From the NCBI GenBank assembly GCA_963693365.1, contig CAVNZM010000013.1, forward strand, positions 7,440,001 through 7,504,000: a DNA stretch of 64,000 bases, in the 5' to 3' direction. The position numbers and the translations under genes are program-made. Below the pieces are notes generated by a model. It had not been told where the DNA came from, did not search any database, and saw only the letters and a program-made list of their open reading frames with translations. Origin of the DNA: Amoebidium appalachense (lineage: Eukaryota; Ichthyosporea). Every line of letters begins with the position of its first letter. Position 1 is the first letter of the stretch. Below are positions 1-25,129 of the stretch, piece after piece.

Positions 1-5988
<5,988 letters not shown>

Positions 5989-6846
5989 CTTTCTTTTTGT
6001 GTGTGTGCCGGTAAAGGGATACGAGAAAGCTAACTGGACTCGTTTTCCATAGACGCAGCTACACACAGCACCACGACAGGGAGGGGTGATTGTTACAAGC
6101 AGAAAATAACTTCACCAATCACTCGTTGGGTTTTCGCAGATGATTGCTACCTATAGCCTCTTTGGTTTTTCATACAACCAAGACGTTCTAGTTTTCTGCT
6201 TTACGGGAGTCTGTGCCTACCTAATCTATAAGGACAAAACTCAGTGGAAGCGATACACGTACAAAAAGAGATCACAAGGGCGACCACGGAGCATGCGTGA
6301 GCAATCGCAACCAATCCGAGAAAAGCACCGGCAAAGTGCGATATGATTGGTGACCTTTTTCGTTATAGCCATATATGGAAGGTATTTTCCAGAATGGTAG
6401 CCAATCAAAAGGCTTACGGAATGTGTAATGTAGAATCTAACCGGCACATCCACTTGCATGATTTAGCCTTGAAAGCTGAGGAGAAAGCTCACTCAGCACT
6501 CAGAAAGAGATGCTTTAATTTATGAGATTCTCCTTTTGTCTTCCTTTTCCTCCGTTTTTCAACTCATGTACAGTAGGTGTATTGCTGGCAGTGCCCGGCA
6601 CTCCGAAGGGCATCCTTAGTCGAAGGTTGCATACCATAGTCATACAGACCCGAGGTCAGAGAGATTCGAATCAATTCGGGTCAGTTCGACCCATCGGGAG
6701 CCTCTGACTCAGAGCCGTATCGCACAACCCCTTTCCCTCGATTTGTCACGTGCACACTCCACTTTAGAAACATTTTTTCCTTCTCTCGGTTTACAACCTT
6801 CGTATATATTTTTGGGATAAGACGGGCCGGAGGCTAATAGTTAAAC
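5989..6846. other. Intergenic region between divergent genes (pseudoprotease and NOP10)
   Basis: Holds CCAATC near 6115, 6311 and 6400 and GATTGG near 6346, a perfect CArG-type box CCATATATGG (6369-6378), CACGTG near 6748 and the NOP10 TATA box. A 68-codon plus-strand frame (6140-6346) starting MIATYSLFGF, with one hydrophobic stretch and a basic tail, is open. It has no other support, and I do not call it a gene. Confidence 0.6.
6803..6810 (+). promoter_or_regulatory. TATA box of NOP10
   Basis: TATATATT lies 37-44 nt upstream of the NOP10 ATG (6847), in a short AT-rich island within an otherwise mixed sequence. The spacing leaves a very short 5' UTR. No intron is evident before the ATG. Confidence 0.5.
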
Positions 6847-6969
6847 ATGTATTTGATGTATTACCTCGACGAGCAGGGCAACCGCGTGTTCACGCTTAAG
6901 GTGAGTGAGGAGAGGTTTTTGTGTGCATGTGTGTGTGGATGGAGGTGAATGGATGTGCCTGTCTGTGTG

Positions 6970-7004
<35 letters not shown>

Positions 7005-8161
7005 TATTGCGTGTGTGCGCACGTTTTGTGCACTAGTGTGCCCCTGTGCGCGCATATGTTTTTATGGTATCTTTTTTGCGTACTTCTGTTTGTACGCATC
7101 CATGCCTGCTGTGTGTGTTCCGTGGGCTTGTGTGGGTGTGTGTGTTTCTGTGTTCACCTGTTTGTGTGTGTGTGTGTGTTGTGTGTGTGTGTGTGTGTGT
7201 GCGCGTGTGCGCGCGCGCGCGCGTGCATGCGTGCGTGTGTGTGTGTGTGTGTGTTTTGGTGTATTTACATCTGTTTCTGTGCTTGTGAGTGCAATCACAT
7301 TTGGTGGCCACCTCCGCCCTGTAGTCTTCCTACGTTGTTTTTTTATGCCAGCTGTGTTGTCTGTGATAGTTGATATGTGCCAACATGCGTGTGTATGTGT
7401 GTCTCTTTGCCCCTGTACTTGTGTACATGGTGCATTTCTTTTTGGGGTGTTGGTGTCTTTGTGTGCCTCCTTTCATGGAGTGTGTGCGTGCTTGTGTGCA
7501 TGTGCAACTATGTGTGCTGCATCGCTGCTTCGTGGTGTATTACACACAGTTTTTCTTAATTTCCTTTTTGTTCTTTTGTTTTCTTTTCTCCTGGGTGAGA
7601 GGAGAGTCAGGGAGGGGAAAGGGTAGGGGGGTGAGGAAGGGTTTCAATGAGTTGTTAGGACGACCTATTTTTTGGTTCTTTCCCTAAGCGGCTGTTGGAA
7701 GCTTTCCCACGTGCCGTTGTGGCCATGTCCTCTAATTTGTCGCTTCAGCCCACCCCTTGTCTCGATGCCTTTTTGTCCGTGAGCAAGTGTGTATGGGTGG
7801 TGTGCACGCGCTGACGTACCTCTGCGTGTGGGTGGGTGTATGGGTGTATAGGTATGTGGTGGTGGCGGTGGTGGTTTGGGGGGGAAAGGGGGGGATGGGG
7901 AGGTTTGAGACGTGAGGAAGGAGAGACCAAAGGGGGGGGGGGGGGTAGTATTGGGTGCGCACATCACCATATCGCCCTCTCTCTAACGTCACTGCTTTTG
8001 CAGAAGGAAGCCCCTGATGGTACCCCCACCCAGTCAGCCCATCCTGGTGAGTCCCTCGACCTAAAGCCCCCTCCTCCACCCCGTCCCTTCTCATTCACTT
8101 CCCTGCTCCTCACACCCCCAACCATTGCGGATGACTGCCCTCCCTCCCTCCCCTCCCCTCC

Positions 8162-8192
<31 letters not shown>

Positions 8193-8372
8193 AAAAAAAT
8201 GAAGCAAAAAGCTAATAATAATATTTCTGACATAAAAAATATGTTCTCTATTTATTCTGAACACTCATGCGTGTGTGTGCGCGCGTGTGTGTTGCATGTG
8301 TTCGGGCATGTGTGTGTGCGCGCCTTGCGTTATCCAGCGCAAAAACTCGTGCCCGCGTCGTTTTGTGTATAC

Positions 8373-8418
<46 letters not shown>

Positions 8419-9757
8419 TTCCCCCCCCCCCCTCCCCCCCTTTGCCTTTGCCTTTGCTTTGCATGTGTCCTGAACCATGCTTCTCATCGTGTATGTGTAC
8501 TTCGTATCGTGTTCCGCATTCTAAACCCCCCCCTCCCCCCCTCTACACAACCACCGTGAGTTGGCGTTTGTTTTATCATGTGCACAACTCCGACTATGCA
8601 TGTTCTGGATTGCTTTGTAAACTCTTTTTTTATTACAAGTCGTTGGATTTGGCTGTCCCCCCATTTTAGCTCGGCTGCGATACAATCCTACATGTGCAGA
8701 AAGGTCAGCGCAGTTGCTACCTCGCTTTTGTGTGTGTGCATGGTTGTGTTCTTGCTTGTTCTGTGTGTGTGTGTGTGTGTTGTGCCTGTGTGTTTTGTTT
8801 GTGTCTGCATGCTTGATTTATTTCGTGTGTGTGTGTACGTGCGTGCGCGCGCGCGCGAGTGTGTGGTGCATGTTCCTTTGTGCATGCACTGTTTGTTGTG
8901 TAACCGTGTGTGTTTTGTTCTTGCATGTGCCTGCTGGTGATGTTTGTGTGCACGTTGGTCTTTTGTGTTCATGCTTATTGTTTGCCTGGCACATACATGT
9001 GTGGTTTTTGTTTTCGTCTGTGTTTTTCACTTTACATACCTTGTTTGTTTGTGTGGTGTTTTTTTCTGTGCGTGTGCATGTTGGTTTTACATTTGTGCGT
9101 GTTTGTGCTAGTTTTGATGTTCAGGTTGTGTGCCCTGTGTGCATGTGTGCTTTTGTGTGTGTGCATGTGCGCTGTGTTGGTGTGTGTGCCTGTTTGCATG
9201 TCTGTGGACGTGTACACTGATTGTGTGCACGTGCTTGAAAACATTACTCTCGGCACGTGAATGGTTGCCGTCAGTTCTTGTACCGATCATTAAGTAATCG
9301 CGCTGTTTCTATTCCATTTACAACCTTGCACACACACACCCTCTAGCCCATACACCTCTTGCGGCAGTCAAATAATGCAGATTAGATAAATAATTTACTG
9401 GTTAAATCAACCTAGCGTGCACATGCACACGGCCAAATACAAGTTATGCTTGCCAGGCGTCATGGTGTTCTCTATGCACTTTCAGCAGCAAATTGTCATT
9501 ATCACATGCCCATCACCCCCCCCCCCCCCCCCCCCCCTTTCTGGGACCCGCCTTCCGGTGGTAGAAAGTTTTCGTGCATGTGATCTGATAGGCAAACCCG
9601 TCCCGTCTATTTCCCCTCCCCCCTCCCCCAACTTCCCCCCTTTCTCTTTCTTATCCTCTCCTAACGTGACGTTTTGTGTTTCGTCTTCGGATGTCTTCAC
9701 TTTCATTCCAACCCTCTGGATGCATACTTGCATATCCCCCGTCCGTCCGTCCCTCCA

Positions 9758-9812
<55 letters not shown>

Positions 9813-9895
9813 ACACACAAACACAAACACAAACACAAACACAAACACACTTGCTCCAGACGATGCTGACGAAGTCTCACATTGACCCGCTTGTC

Positions 9896-9930
<35 letters not shown>

Positions 9931-10143
9931 CCTCCCTCACCTTCACAATATGTTGCCCAGTTCTGTTCTAATCCCCACCCCCCCACCCCCCCACACACAA
10001 CTCCACTCACCATCACCACCACCCGTGACACACACACACACACAGCCCGTTTCTCCCCGGACGACCAGTATTCCAGCCACCGTATTCGCCTGAAGAGGAG
10101 GTTCAACATTCTTCCCACGCAGCTGGCACCAATCGAATACTAA
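6847..10143 (+). CDS. NOP10: NOP10, H/ACA ribonucleoprotein complex subunit 3
   Basis: Model: join(6847..6900, 8004..8046, 10046..10143), giving 64 residues plus TAA, the same length as human NOP10. Exon 1 encodes [18 protein letters not shown], exon 2 [14 protein letters not shown] and exon 3 [20 protein letters not shown], ending at IEY. These match the family's YYLNEQG, SAHPARFSPDDKYSRHR and IKKRF signatures. The junctions are AAG|GTGAGT...CAG|AAG and CCTG|GTGAGT...CACAG|CCC, and the phases fit. NOP10 bridges the pseudouridine synthase Cbf5/dyskerin in nucleolar H/ACA snoRNPs, which pseudouridylate rRNA. The 195-nt coding sequence is spread over 3.3 kb because both introns (1.1 and 2.0 kb) are full of GT, C and CT repeats. 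Each exon is too short for simple ORF finding. Confidence 0.95.
6901..8003. repeat. NOP10 intron 1, GT-rich
   Basis: Dominated by impure (GT)n with TG, CG and T interruptions (6920-7540), followed by a G-rich segment near 7850-7945. No additional exon was recognised. Confidence 0.8.
8047..10045. repeat. NOP10 intron 2: poly-C/poly-A, CT, GT and CA repeats
   Basis: Contains poly-C then poly-A (8161-8199), (CT)n (8375-8414), a short family-1-related fragment (8478-8526, containing GTACTTCGTATCGTGTTCCGC), impure GT (8730-9230), poly-C (9520-9537 and 9760-9798), (CA)n and poly-T (9897-9930). The intron ends in (CA)nCAG. Confidence 0.8.
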
Positions 10144-10157
10144 ATATCGCCGCAAAT

Positions 10158-10233
10158 CCAATCAAAACGCAGATAAATTATTCATCTGCTCGAAGATTAA
10201 TGGGGAAAAGTATGTTATCTGCAATGCGATTGG
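10158..10233. promoter_or_regulatory. Inverted CCAAT/GCAGATAA pair just after NOP10
   Basis: CCAATC (10158-10163) and GCAGATAA (10069 side at 10169-10176) recur in reverse complement as TTATCTGC (10215-10222) and GATTGG (10228-10233), forming a spaced two-part palindrome. It may be a promoter or factor-binding site shared with an unseen neighbour, or a short hairpin. The flanks up to 10500 hold only a poly-C/CA tract and no gene. Confidence 0.4.
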
Positions 10234-10398
10234 TTTTGAGAGAATGAATGATTCTTGCTCACGGCCGGCCTGGGTGCCGGCGGGGGATTGCAATTGGGTG
10301 GTGTTGTGATGCAACCGCTGTGTCAGCCAATGCGGTTTAATAGTTAAATGATTTAAAAGTGACATATTTAACGGTTGTCGTATGTACATGGTGCAACT

Positions 10399-10449
<51 letters not shown>

Positions 10450-10498
10450 CCCCCCGCACACACACACACACACACACACACACTAGGTATGGGTTCTG

Positions 10499-10579
10499 CT
10501 AGTGTTGCGTTCCGATGCTGGACATATGCACCGTGAATTTCCCATCGTGCATCACACTGAATGCCGTCTTACTGTGTCC
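10499..10579 (-). CDS. Possible C-terminal exon of an unidentified minus-strand gene
   Basis: After an acceptor (AAAGCAG|GG, read on the minus strand) there are 26 open codons, starting GHSKTAFSVMHDGKFTVHM, then TAG. The composition is like real protein and unlike the surrounding repeats, with a polypyrimidine-like C tract just upstream. I could not link an upstream exon in phase; a candidate ATG near 10738 opens the wrong frame. The family is unknown. Confidence 0.3.
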   Translation of the reverse strand, partial: GHSKTAFSVMHDGKFTVHMSSIGTQH

Positions 10580-10628
10580 CTGCTTTGTAATCCCCCCCCC
10601 CCCCCCCCCTCCTCTCAAAAAAAAGTGT

Positions 10629-10671
<43 letters not shown>

Positions 10672-10837
10672 AGGTCCTTTCATTGGCTCTTGAGGCTCTA
10701 CTCGCTGTGATCTTTTTACCAAGGTGGCCACACACCATGGCGAGACCAAGTCACCCGGTCTTGCCCAGGGACAGGCTCTTCTGAGCTTCTCCGAGTCTGT
10801 TTGTGTGTGTGTACGTGCTTATTAGTTATTGACGTGT

Positions 10838-10923
10838 CTGTGTTTGTGTACATGTGCTGTATATGCACCGAAGTTTTTGACTGTGTTTGTGTACATGTGC
10901 TGTATATGCACCGAAGTTTTTGA
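10838..10923. repeat. Perfect tandem duplication of 43 bp
   Basis: Two adjacent identical copies (10838-10880 and 10881-10923), each ending TGCACCGAAGTTTTTGA. Perfect identity indicates a recent duplication. Confidence 0.9.
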
Positions 10924-11730
10924 GTCTCTGCACAATGTGTACATATTGTGTGGGCCAGACGCGCACAGTTGCAGATAGTAAAAGATGGGGTGTATTACTA
11001 AACACAGAAATACACGAGTGAACCTATTCGCCAGTCTGATCGTGCCATGGCATGACTCTTTAGTCAGAGGCCTGAGCTAGGGGCCGGGGGAGGGGGGGGC
11101 TACACGGGCACGTGAACACACAACTTTGCAGGTTGGCTCAGCCCCCCCCCCCCTCCTCCTCCCCTTTGAATTCCCTCTCCTTTTTATTTGTGACTCACGA
11201 AAACTCCAGGGCTCAGTACTATGTAGTTCTCTCACTTCTGTTCCCTCTCTCTCTTGATCTCGCCCCCGCCCCTCCCCCTCCCCTCCTTCCCCCGGGGGCC
11301 ATTGATCCTCCCCCAAGGTACTCATCATGTTTTTGTGATTCCGAAGTTTGGCAACTTGCTGTTGCTCCCTAATTAGTCTAAGCTAAATGTATGCAATGTA
11401 TGCCCACTTACGCAGCCTCAGGGACACATGCGCGCACATGGCACACTTGTCTAACGGACACACATGTGTAAACTGTCACACACACCTATGTAGTTGGGGG
11501 GGGGAAAGGGGGGGGGGGGGGGGGGGGGGGGGACTTAGAGCATATTTAGAGAGAATACACACATTGTACCGATGTCACTTGCACAAGCACACAGGCACAC
11601 ACGTCATGCAACATTCACACTGTCATTGTGGCACGTTGGTTTTCAACAAATTTACTACTCCTCTGAGTCACATATCTCATGCTTTCGTTGTATTATTATT
11701 GAATGATGTCCACAACCAGTCATTTTCAAA

Positions 11731-11862
11731 ATGATACAAACGAGTGCACGTTGCAATTGGGCACGCACGGCTGCGCCCAGGCCACGTGCACAAACACGGC
11801 CGGTTCCTTCACCTGCGCACGCAACAGCGCGGCTACATGGGCACGGGGTCGCAGTGTGCATC
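11731..11862 (+). pseudogene. Calcium-binding EGF-like domain fragment with frameshift
   Basis: A plus-strand frame reads NDTNECTLQLGTHGCAQATC followed by TNTAGSFTCA. This is the cbEGF pattern: an (D/N)xNEC calcium ligand, then Cys spacing with the conserved Gly-Ser-Phe-x-Cys. The expected ending GYMGTGSQC is present, but in another frame, separated by a 2-nt excess within a GCGCGG run, and the cysteine before it reads as Arg. This suggests a decayed or mis-assembled domain of an extracellular protein. The next 15 nt run into poly-C/poly-A. Confidence 0.45.
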
Positions 11863-11873
11863 ACGGTCCTCCT

Positions 11874-11912
<39 letters not shown>

Positions 11913-12501
11913 AAAAAAAAAAAAAAACAGGCGATTAAAATGCGCTTGTTACCGATGCCTGCAGGTGCGATACTTTTTATTCATATCTTTTTAAGTTGGT
12001 GTAATTCTACTTTTATAGCTTGGCATCTGTGCCATATCTGCCATCTATTTGGTCTCCCCCCCCCCTCCCCCCCCCCCCCCCCTCCCCCCCATCGTTCCTT
12101 TCCCCCCACGTCCCTTGCCCCCTGCCCCTTTTCGAAAAGAACTAGGACTTCCCTGGAGGATGGGCACCATATCTAATGCCGCCCTTTCTGTGTGCTCTTT
12201 CTGGCAAAAATCTCCATTAATTTGTCCGTCGTAAATATGTACTTCATAATCTGTAACATTTATTCCCCCCCCCCCCCCCCCCCCTCCCGCCCCCGTGGGC
12301 CCCGCCTTATGGAATTTAACAGAGAACGGTGCCCCTTTCCCTTTTTTTTCGCTGGACTTAGTTCCCGGCACCGACACATACAAACACGTACACAGTACCT
12401 CAGTGCGCGCACGCACACACACACACACGTGCACGCCTACACACATACACGCACGCACGCGCGTGCACACACACACACACACTCACTCACTCACACACAC
12501 T

Positions 12502-12582
<81 letters not shown>

Positions 12583-12751
12583 CTGCGTGCGCCCGCGCGC
12601 GGGCCCGCATGCATACACGCGCACACACACGTACAGATTAAGACACAATATCAATTGCTGAAGGAAAAAGCTCAAAACTTACTGTAAAGCCACACACGGA
12701 CAATCCATTTTTATTTAAACGAGCACTGTAACATTTCAATTCAAATGTGCT

Positions 12752-13056
12752 TTGGTTGAACATTTGGTACGTTTAGTTCAATCCAACATAAATCTGACCT
12801 ATGACGGAGTAGACAAAATAACCATATCGGGAGCCATCGTTCGGTGTCCATCGTTGTTATCGATCACCTGCCGAGTGCACACAACTCATTACAACTGGCG
12901 GTGGTGTGCCGCACAGTGTCTTTTACATACAAAGTCGCTTCTGTTAACGGAACACTAGTTGCACACACAGCTTCAAAACCTGGAGGGGAAACGGTTACTT
13001 GTCCGACCAAAACAACGACCTACACAAGGAAAGTTTACGGTCAATCCCGAGGTTAA
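12752..13056 (+). other. Coding-like stretch in two frames, unassigned
   Basis: Frame 2 (from 12752) includes NINLTYDGVDKITISGAIVRC. Frame 1 (about 12900-13056) includes TVSFTYKVASVNGTLVAHT then TVTCPTKTTTYTRKVYG and ends TAA. Both look like an extracellular beta-rich domain, and no clear intron joins them. It may be the decayed end of the gene that left the EGF fragment 1 kb upstream. I cannot name a family. Confidence 0.25.
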
Positions 13057-21683
<8,627 letters not shown>

Positions 21684-21790
21684 TGTGCGGAATACGGATT
21701 GGATGCCTGCTTGCCTTTCGTTCGAAACAGCAATGCCAGTAAAAACGGTGTGCACTACAGACGTCCAGTTATGTGGGTAACATAAATACC

Positions 21791-22703
21791 TTAGGGCCTG
21801 TTTGGCAACGCGGAGTTAGCGGCCATACTCCCGAGTAAGAAAGATCGATTTTGGAGTTAGGGCTAAAGCGGATTTTCTGAAATCCGCGGATGCCAAACAG
21901 ACGGCCCAATCTAGCCTGTGTACGCCGGGTTTCAAACCCCTTGGACATCGCTTGTACTCCAATTTCTATAATCCACCTCCGGAGGTGGATTATGCGCGAA
22001 ATGTTCAACGCTGTGTGAAGGTCTAAGCCAATGAAAATTCATGTCGTGAGACCTTTTTACATTTCTCTCTCGGCCAATTGTCGGAAGTGCAATATAGCCA
22101 AAAAAGTCAAAGTGGAAATGGCGCCAAACGGAAAGTCCGTTGCCGCCACCTGCATGGTGACTGAGCCTGCATGCGACAGCCCGAGCGCAGGCTGCGACAC
22201 AGCCACACACAGCCGGCCACGTGTGGTAGGTCGTATAAAAACAAGCCCCCCCTCAACTATTCTTTCTCTTCGCGGTCAACTTGTAGGCAACTTTTTTTTT
22301 ACCATTAGACAATCTTTTGCACATCGGTCAAGATTGTCTGAACTGACAAGATGCCTGTAGGGGGAAGCAAAGAATGCAATTGCTGCAATTGCGGCCGAAA
22401 GGGCCATGTTTCGTGCTAAATACATAGTGGTTTTGCAACCGGAAACGTTGTTGTTGTTATATATGCAAATGGTATCATCACAGTGTATACAAATACATAC
22501 ATACGGGTGTGAGGCGAACGGCAAGTTCAAAGCTAGCCCAGGCACCGTCAGTACGTGCCAGTGTCTGTTTGGCACGAGCGGTTATCTACGCCAGGTTTTG
22601 ACCTAAATCCGGATTACAAGTCAGAATCTGGATACTGATTTGATACCCGGCGTATACGGTCTACGCCGGAGTTCGTAACTCCACGTTGCCAAACAGGCCC
22701 TTA
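21791..22703. mobile_element. Non-autonomous DNA transposon with 25-bp TIRs and TTA target duplication
   Basis: Terminal inverted repeats begin GGGCCTGTTTGGCAACG (21794-21818 and, inverted, 22676-22700; 24 of 25 match), flanked by TTA on both sides (21791-21793, 22701-22703). A 3-bp TWA duplication and such termini fit the PIF/Harbinger (Tourist-like) superfamily. A second, internal inverted pair TGCCAAACAGAC (21891-21902 / 22563-22574) gives each arm MITE-like ends. The centre has Cys-rich frames (22031-22360, 22406-22606) and a TATAAAA at 22235 followed by a 22-codon ORF (MPVGGSKECNCCNCGRKGHV...). No transposase is present. Confidence 0.7.
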
Positions 22704-23328
22704 GTACCTATCCACAACTCTCCTTTGCTATGTTCAACCGCTTATTAGAAGGCATTCTTCTCTGTCGAACCCCTCCACCTAGCTGGTTAGACCAATCGAT
22801 CCATGATGCAATTATCAAGCCTGAGCAGAGTTCAACGCACTCCAAAAACCGTCTACGCTTTTATAGACTAAACAAAAGACGTCATCCTGACGTCATACGT
22901 ATGTCCAGCAAGTTGCACCCAGGACACGGTCCGGCCCAGCCTGGGGGACGATACCTCCTTGCTTGTATAAACGAGGCCTTGTTTCCACCAAAATTCCCTG
23001 CGTTTGCAAATGAGAATGGCGATGAATGTCAGAAAGTGTAGTTGTGTAATGCAGGCCGCGTAACGTTGAATTCGAAGCTTCTGAATCCCTCGTAATACTA
23101 TCACCGTGAGGCTGAATTCGAAAGTTAGTTTTTTATATATAATGACTTTATTGATATGCTCATTAAAATGAAGGTAAGAAGATACAAAAAACTGTCCTTA
23201 CTCTCGGATACGGAGGAATTAACGACTGAGATAACCATACACCCTAGAAAACTCACTAAACCAACCGGCGGTGATTTAAGAGATAGTCAATAGACGTAAT
23301 ATCAGGATTATCTAAATACGCCAGTCGT
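22704..23328. other. Intergenic, nothing recognised
   Basis: Unique, AT-moderate sequence without simple repeats. Open frames such as 22730-23041 show no motif, splice site or promoter that I can support. Confidence 0.5.
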
Positions 23329-24235
23329 CTAACTTCGAACGGAATAACATTGAGATAAATAAATACATCTATCTAAATGTTTGGCACAACACTTATGGAA
23401 ACAAAGATTACAACGCCAAAACAAACATTTCCAAGCAATATCACAAGGAGGGGCTAGGATTGCAAAATCAGTAAGGGTGGTAGGTTTACGAGAGGAAGGA
23501 TGAATATAAGTAGCTAATTTACACAGCGATTGTAAAGAAAATAGACGAGTTTCTAAAATAAAAAGAAGCACAGGCTCAAGAGTCCTACCATGATACTCTG
23601 TATCACTACGATGAAGCAAACCAATTAACATACTGCTGATAAACAGTGGAAGAGAAAAATAAAGGAGATATTGAATATTTTTAAAAGGATATCTCTGAAG
23701 GGGAGATAGATTGGGTATAGGACATTTCCCACGAACATTAGAAATGGGAACAGGTGCTAAAGAAGGAAAGAATTGCAACAAAGGATGATACGACTGGAAG
23801 CCTAGCCAAATGAAAACAAAAGCGAAGTCCTAATTCATTCATACGCTGGTGTGCTGGAGGAAGACCAAAAGCACTTAACAAAGGTGCCGCCAAAGGACGC
23901 CGAGGTGACGTTCGAGAAATAAATTGGATGAATTCACGCTGGAAGGAATCGAATTCCCGAAGAGGCACACAAAAGTAACGGGAGGCCATATTCGAAACAT
24001 GGACGAAGGAAAGCTTTATAAAGAGTTAGCAGGTTGGCAGGATGAATGTCAGGAATATTTGCGAAAATTCCTTGATAGATATGTAAGCGACCACGCGCAC
24101 GGGAAAGGCGCGAAGTCAAAAGGCGTTCAAAGCAAATACCGTTAGGGGTGAAGGGAATACCTAAATAGTCATAGGTGGATACGACTGGGATAGGAGGTGG
24201 AAAGATTTGTGGTTGGAACCGCCGCTTGAATTTTC
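23329..24235 (-). pseudogene. Relic of a non-LTR retrotransposon (LINE) reverse transcriptase, C-terminal part
   Basis: Three overlapping minus-strand frames together give the RT end and thumb of a LINE: STYDYLGIPFTPNG, then LLTLYKAFLRPCFEYGLPLL (24119-23934 frame), then an RxxxQxxF...SAFGLPPAHQRMNELGL block (23989-23738 frame), then a Cys/His-rich tail WRCNLCFHKCCAKHLDRC (23781-23329 frame). At least two frameshifts separate them, and the 5' portion (endonuclease, RT catalytic YxDD) is absent. It is therefore a 5'-truncated dead copy, as is usual for LINEs. Confidence 0.7.
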
Positions 24236-24247
24236 TTTACGTTTTTC

Positions 24248-24359
24248 AACGGTGGGTGAAACATTGCATATGATGACGTGCAACTGAGGGTGGGTGTGAA
24301 GCCAACGGTGGGTGAAACATTGCATATGATGACGTGCAACTGAGGGTGGGTGTGAAGCC
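24248..24359. repeat. Perfect tandem duplication of 56 bp
   Basis: Two adjacent copies (24248-24303, 24304-24359) starting AACGGTGGGTGAAACATTG. They lie just upstream of the LINE relic. Confidence 0.9.
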
Positions 24360-25129
24360 AGTGGCGGTGCACGTGTGTGTGCATGTGTTGCATAGTTGTC
24401 TCCGGGATGCACGTGGATACGTGTGCGTGCACGTGCATCCCGATAGGCCTGACTATGCGTGTTTGATTACATGCATGATTGTCTGTGCTCGATGGTGGCT
24501 GGTAGACACTTGTGTTTGGCACTCCCCGGCCATTGCATGTCCCCAAACAACCATGATTTGTGTTTGGTATGGTCAAAGTATACAGGTCACCTTAGATATC
24601 ACGGGTGAATAATCTAGCACAAGACTTTCTTTTTTTTTTGGGGGGGGGGGGGGGCATGTACATGCGTGTCATGTTACTTTTGTGTGGGTTTGAGCAAATG
24701 TGTGCACAAGACCGCCAGCGCATTGCAGGTCACATATCATTACGAGTATACTAGAGATTTAGTTTATTGTGTGGTAGTTCGTTTTTTGACAGACGTTATC
24801 TTTCAATCAATTGTGGAGCCCTTTATTACGTGCTTGCGCTCATTCCATACGTAACTCAGTATGATACAGCCATCTCAGTTGGATCGTACCGTGAATACGA
24901 GCAAGTAACTCTATACAGAATGTGTTGCGTGTGTTACAGAATGTGTTGCATGTGTTTCTTTCGCATATGTGGTTCAAACTATAGGGCATATTACCCCAAG
25001 CTAATAGTCTCCATATTCTATATCATTTAAAATGATCACACAGTGATCGACGAGCCATTCAGGTGTTACCCTACCCGCCTCTAGCGTCATTATCTAATTT
25101 AAATAAAATCAAAATCATATAACAACCTT
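24360..25129. other. Intergenic, downstream of the phosphate transporter
   Basis: GT-rich at 24363-24440, a T/G homopolymer near 24629-24655, otherwise unique sequence. No exon or RNA gene was recognised. Confidence 0.5.

Noticed and set aside
22351-22419. Gag-type CCHC zinc knuckle in the 22-residue Cys-rich ORF inside the transposon
   Set aside because: The spacing after His is CX2CX4HX2C rather than HX4C, and there is no surrounding gag-like frame; noted only as a Cys-rich peptide.
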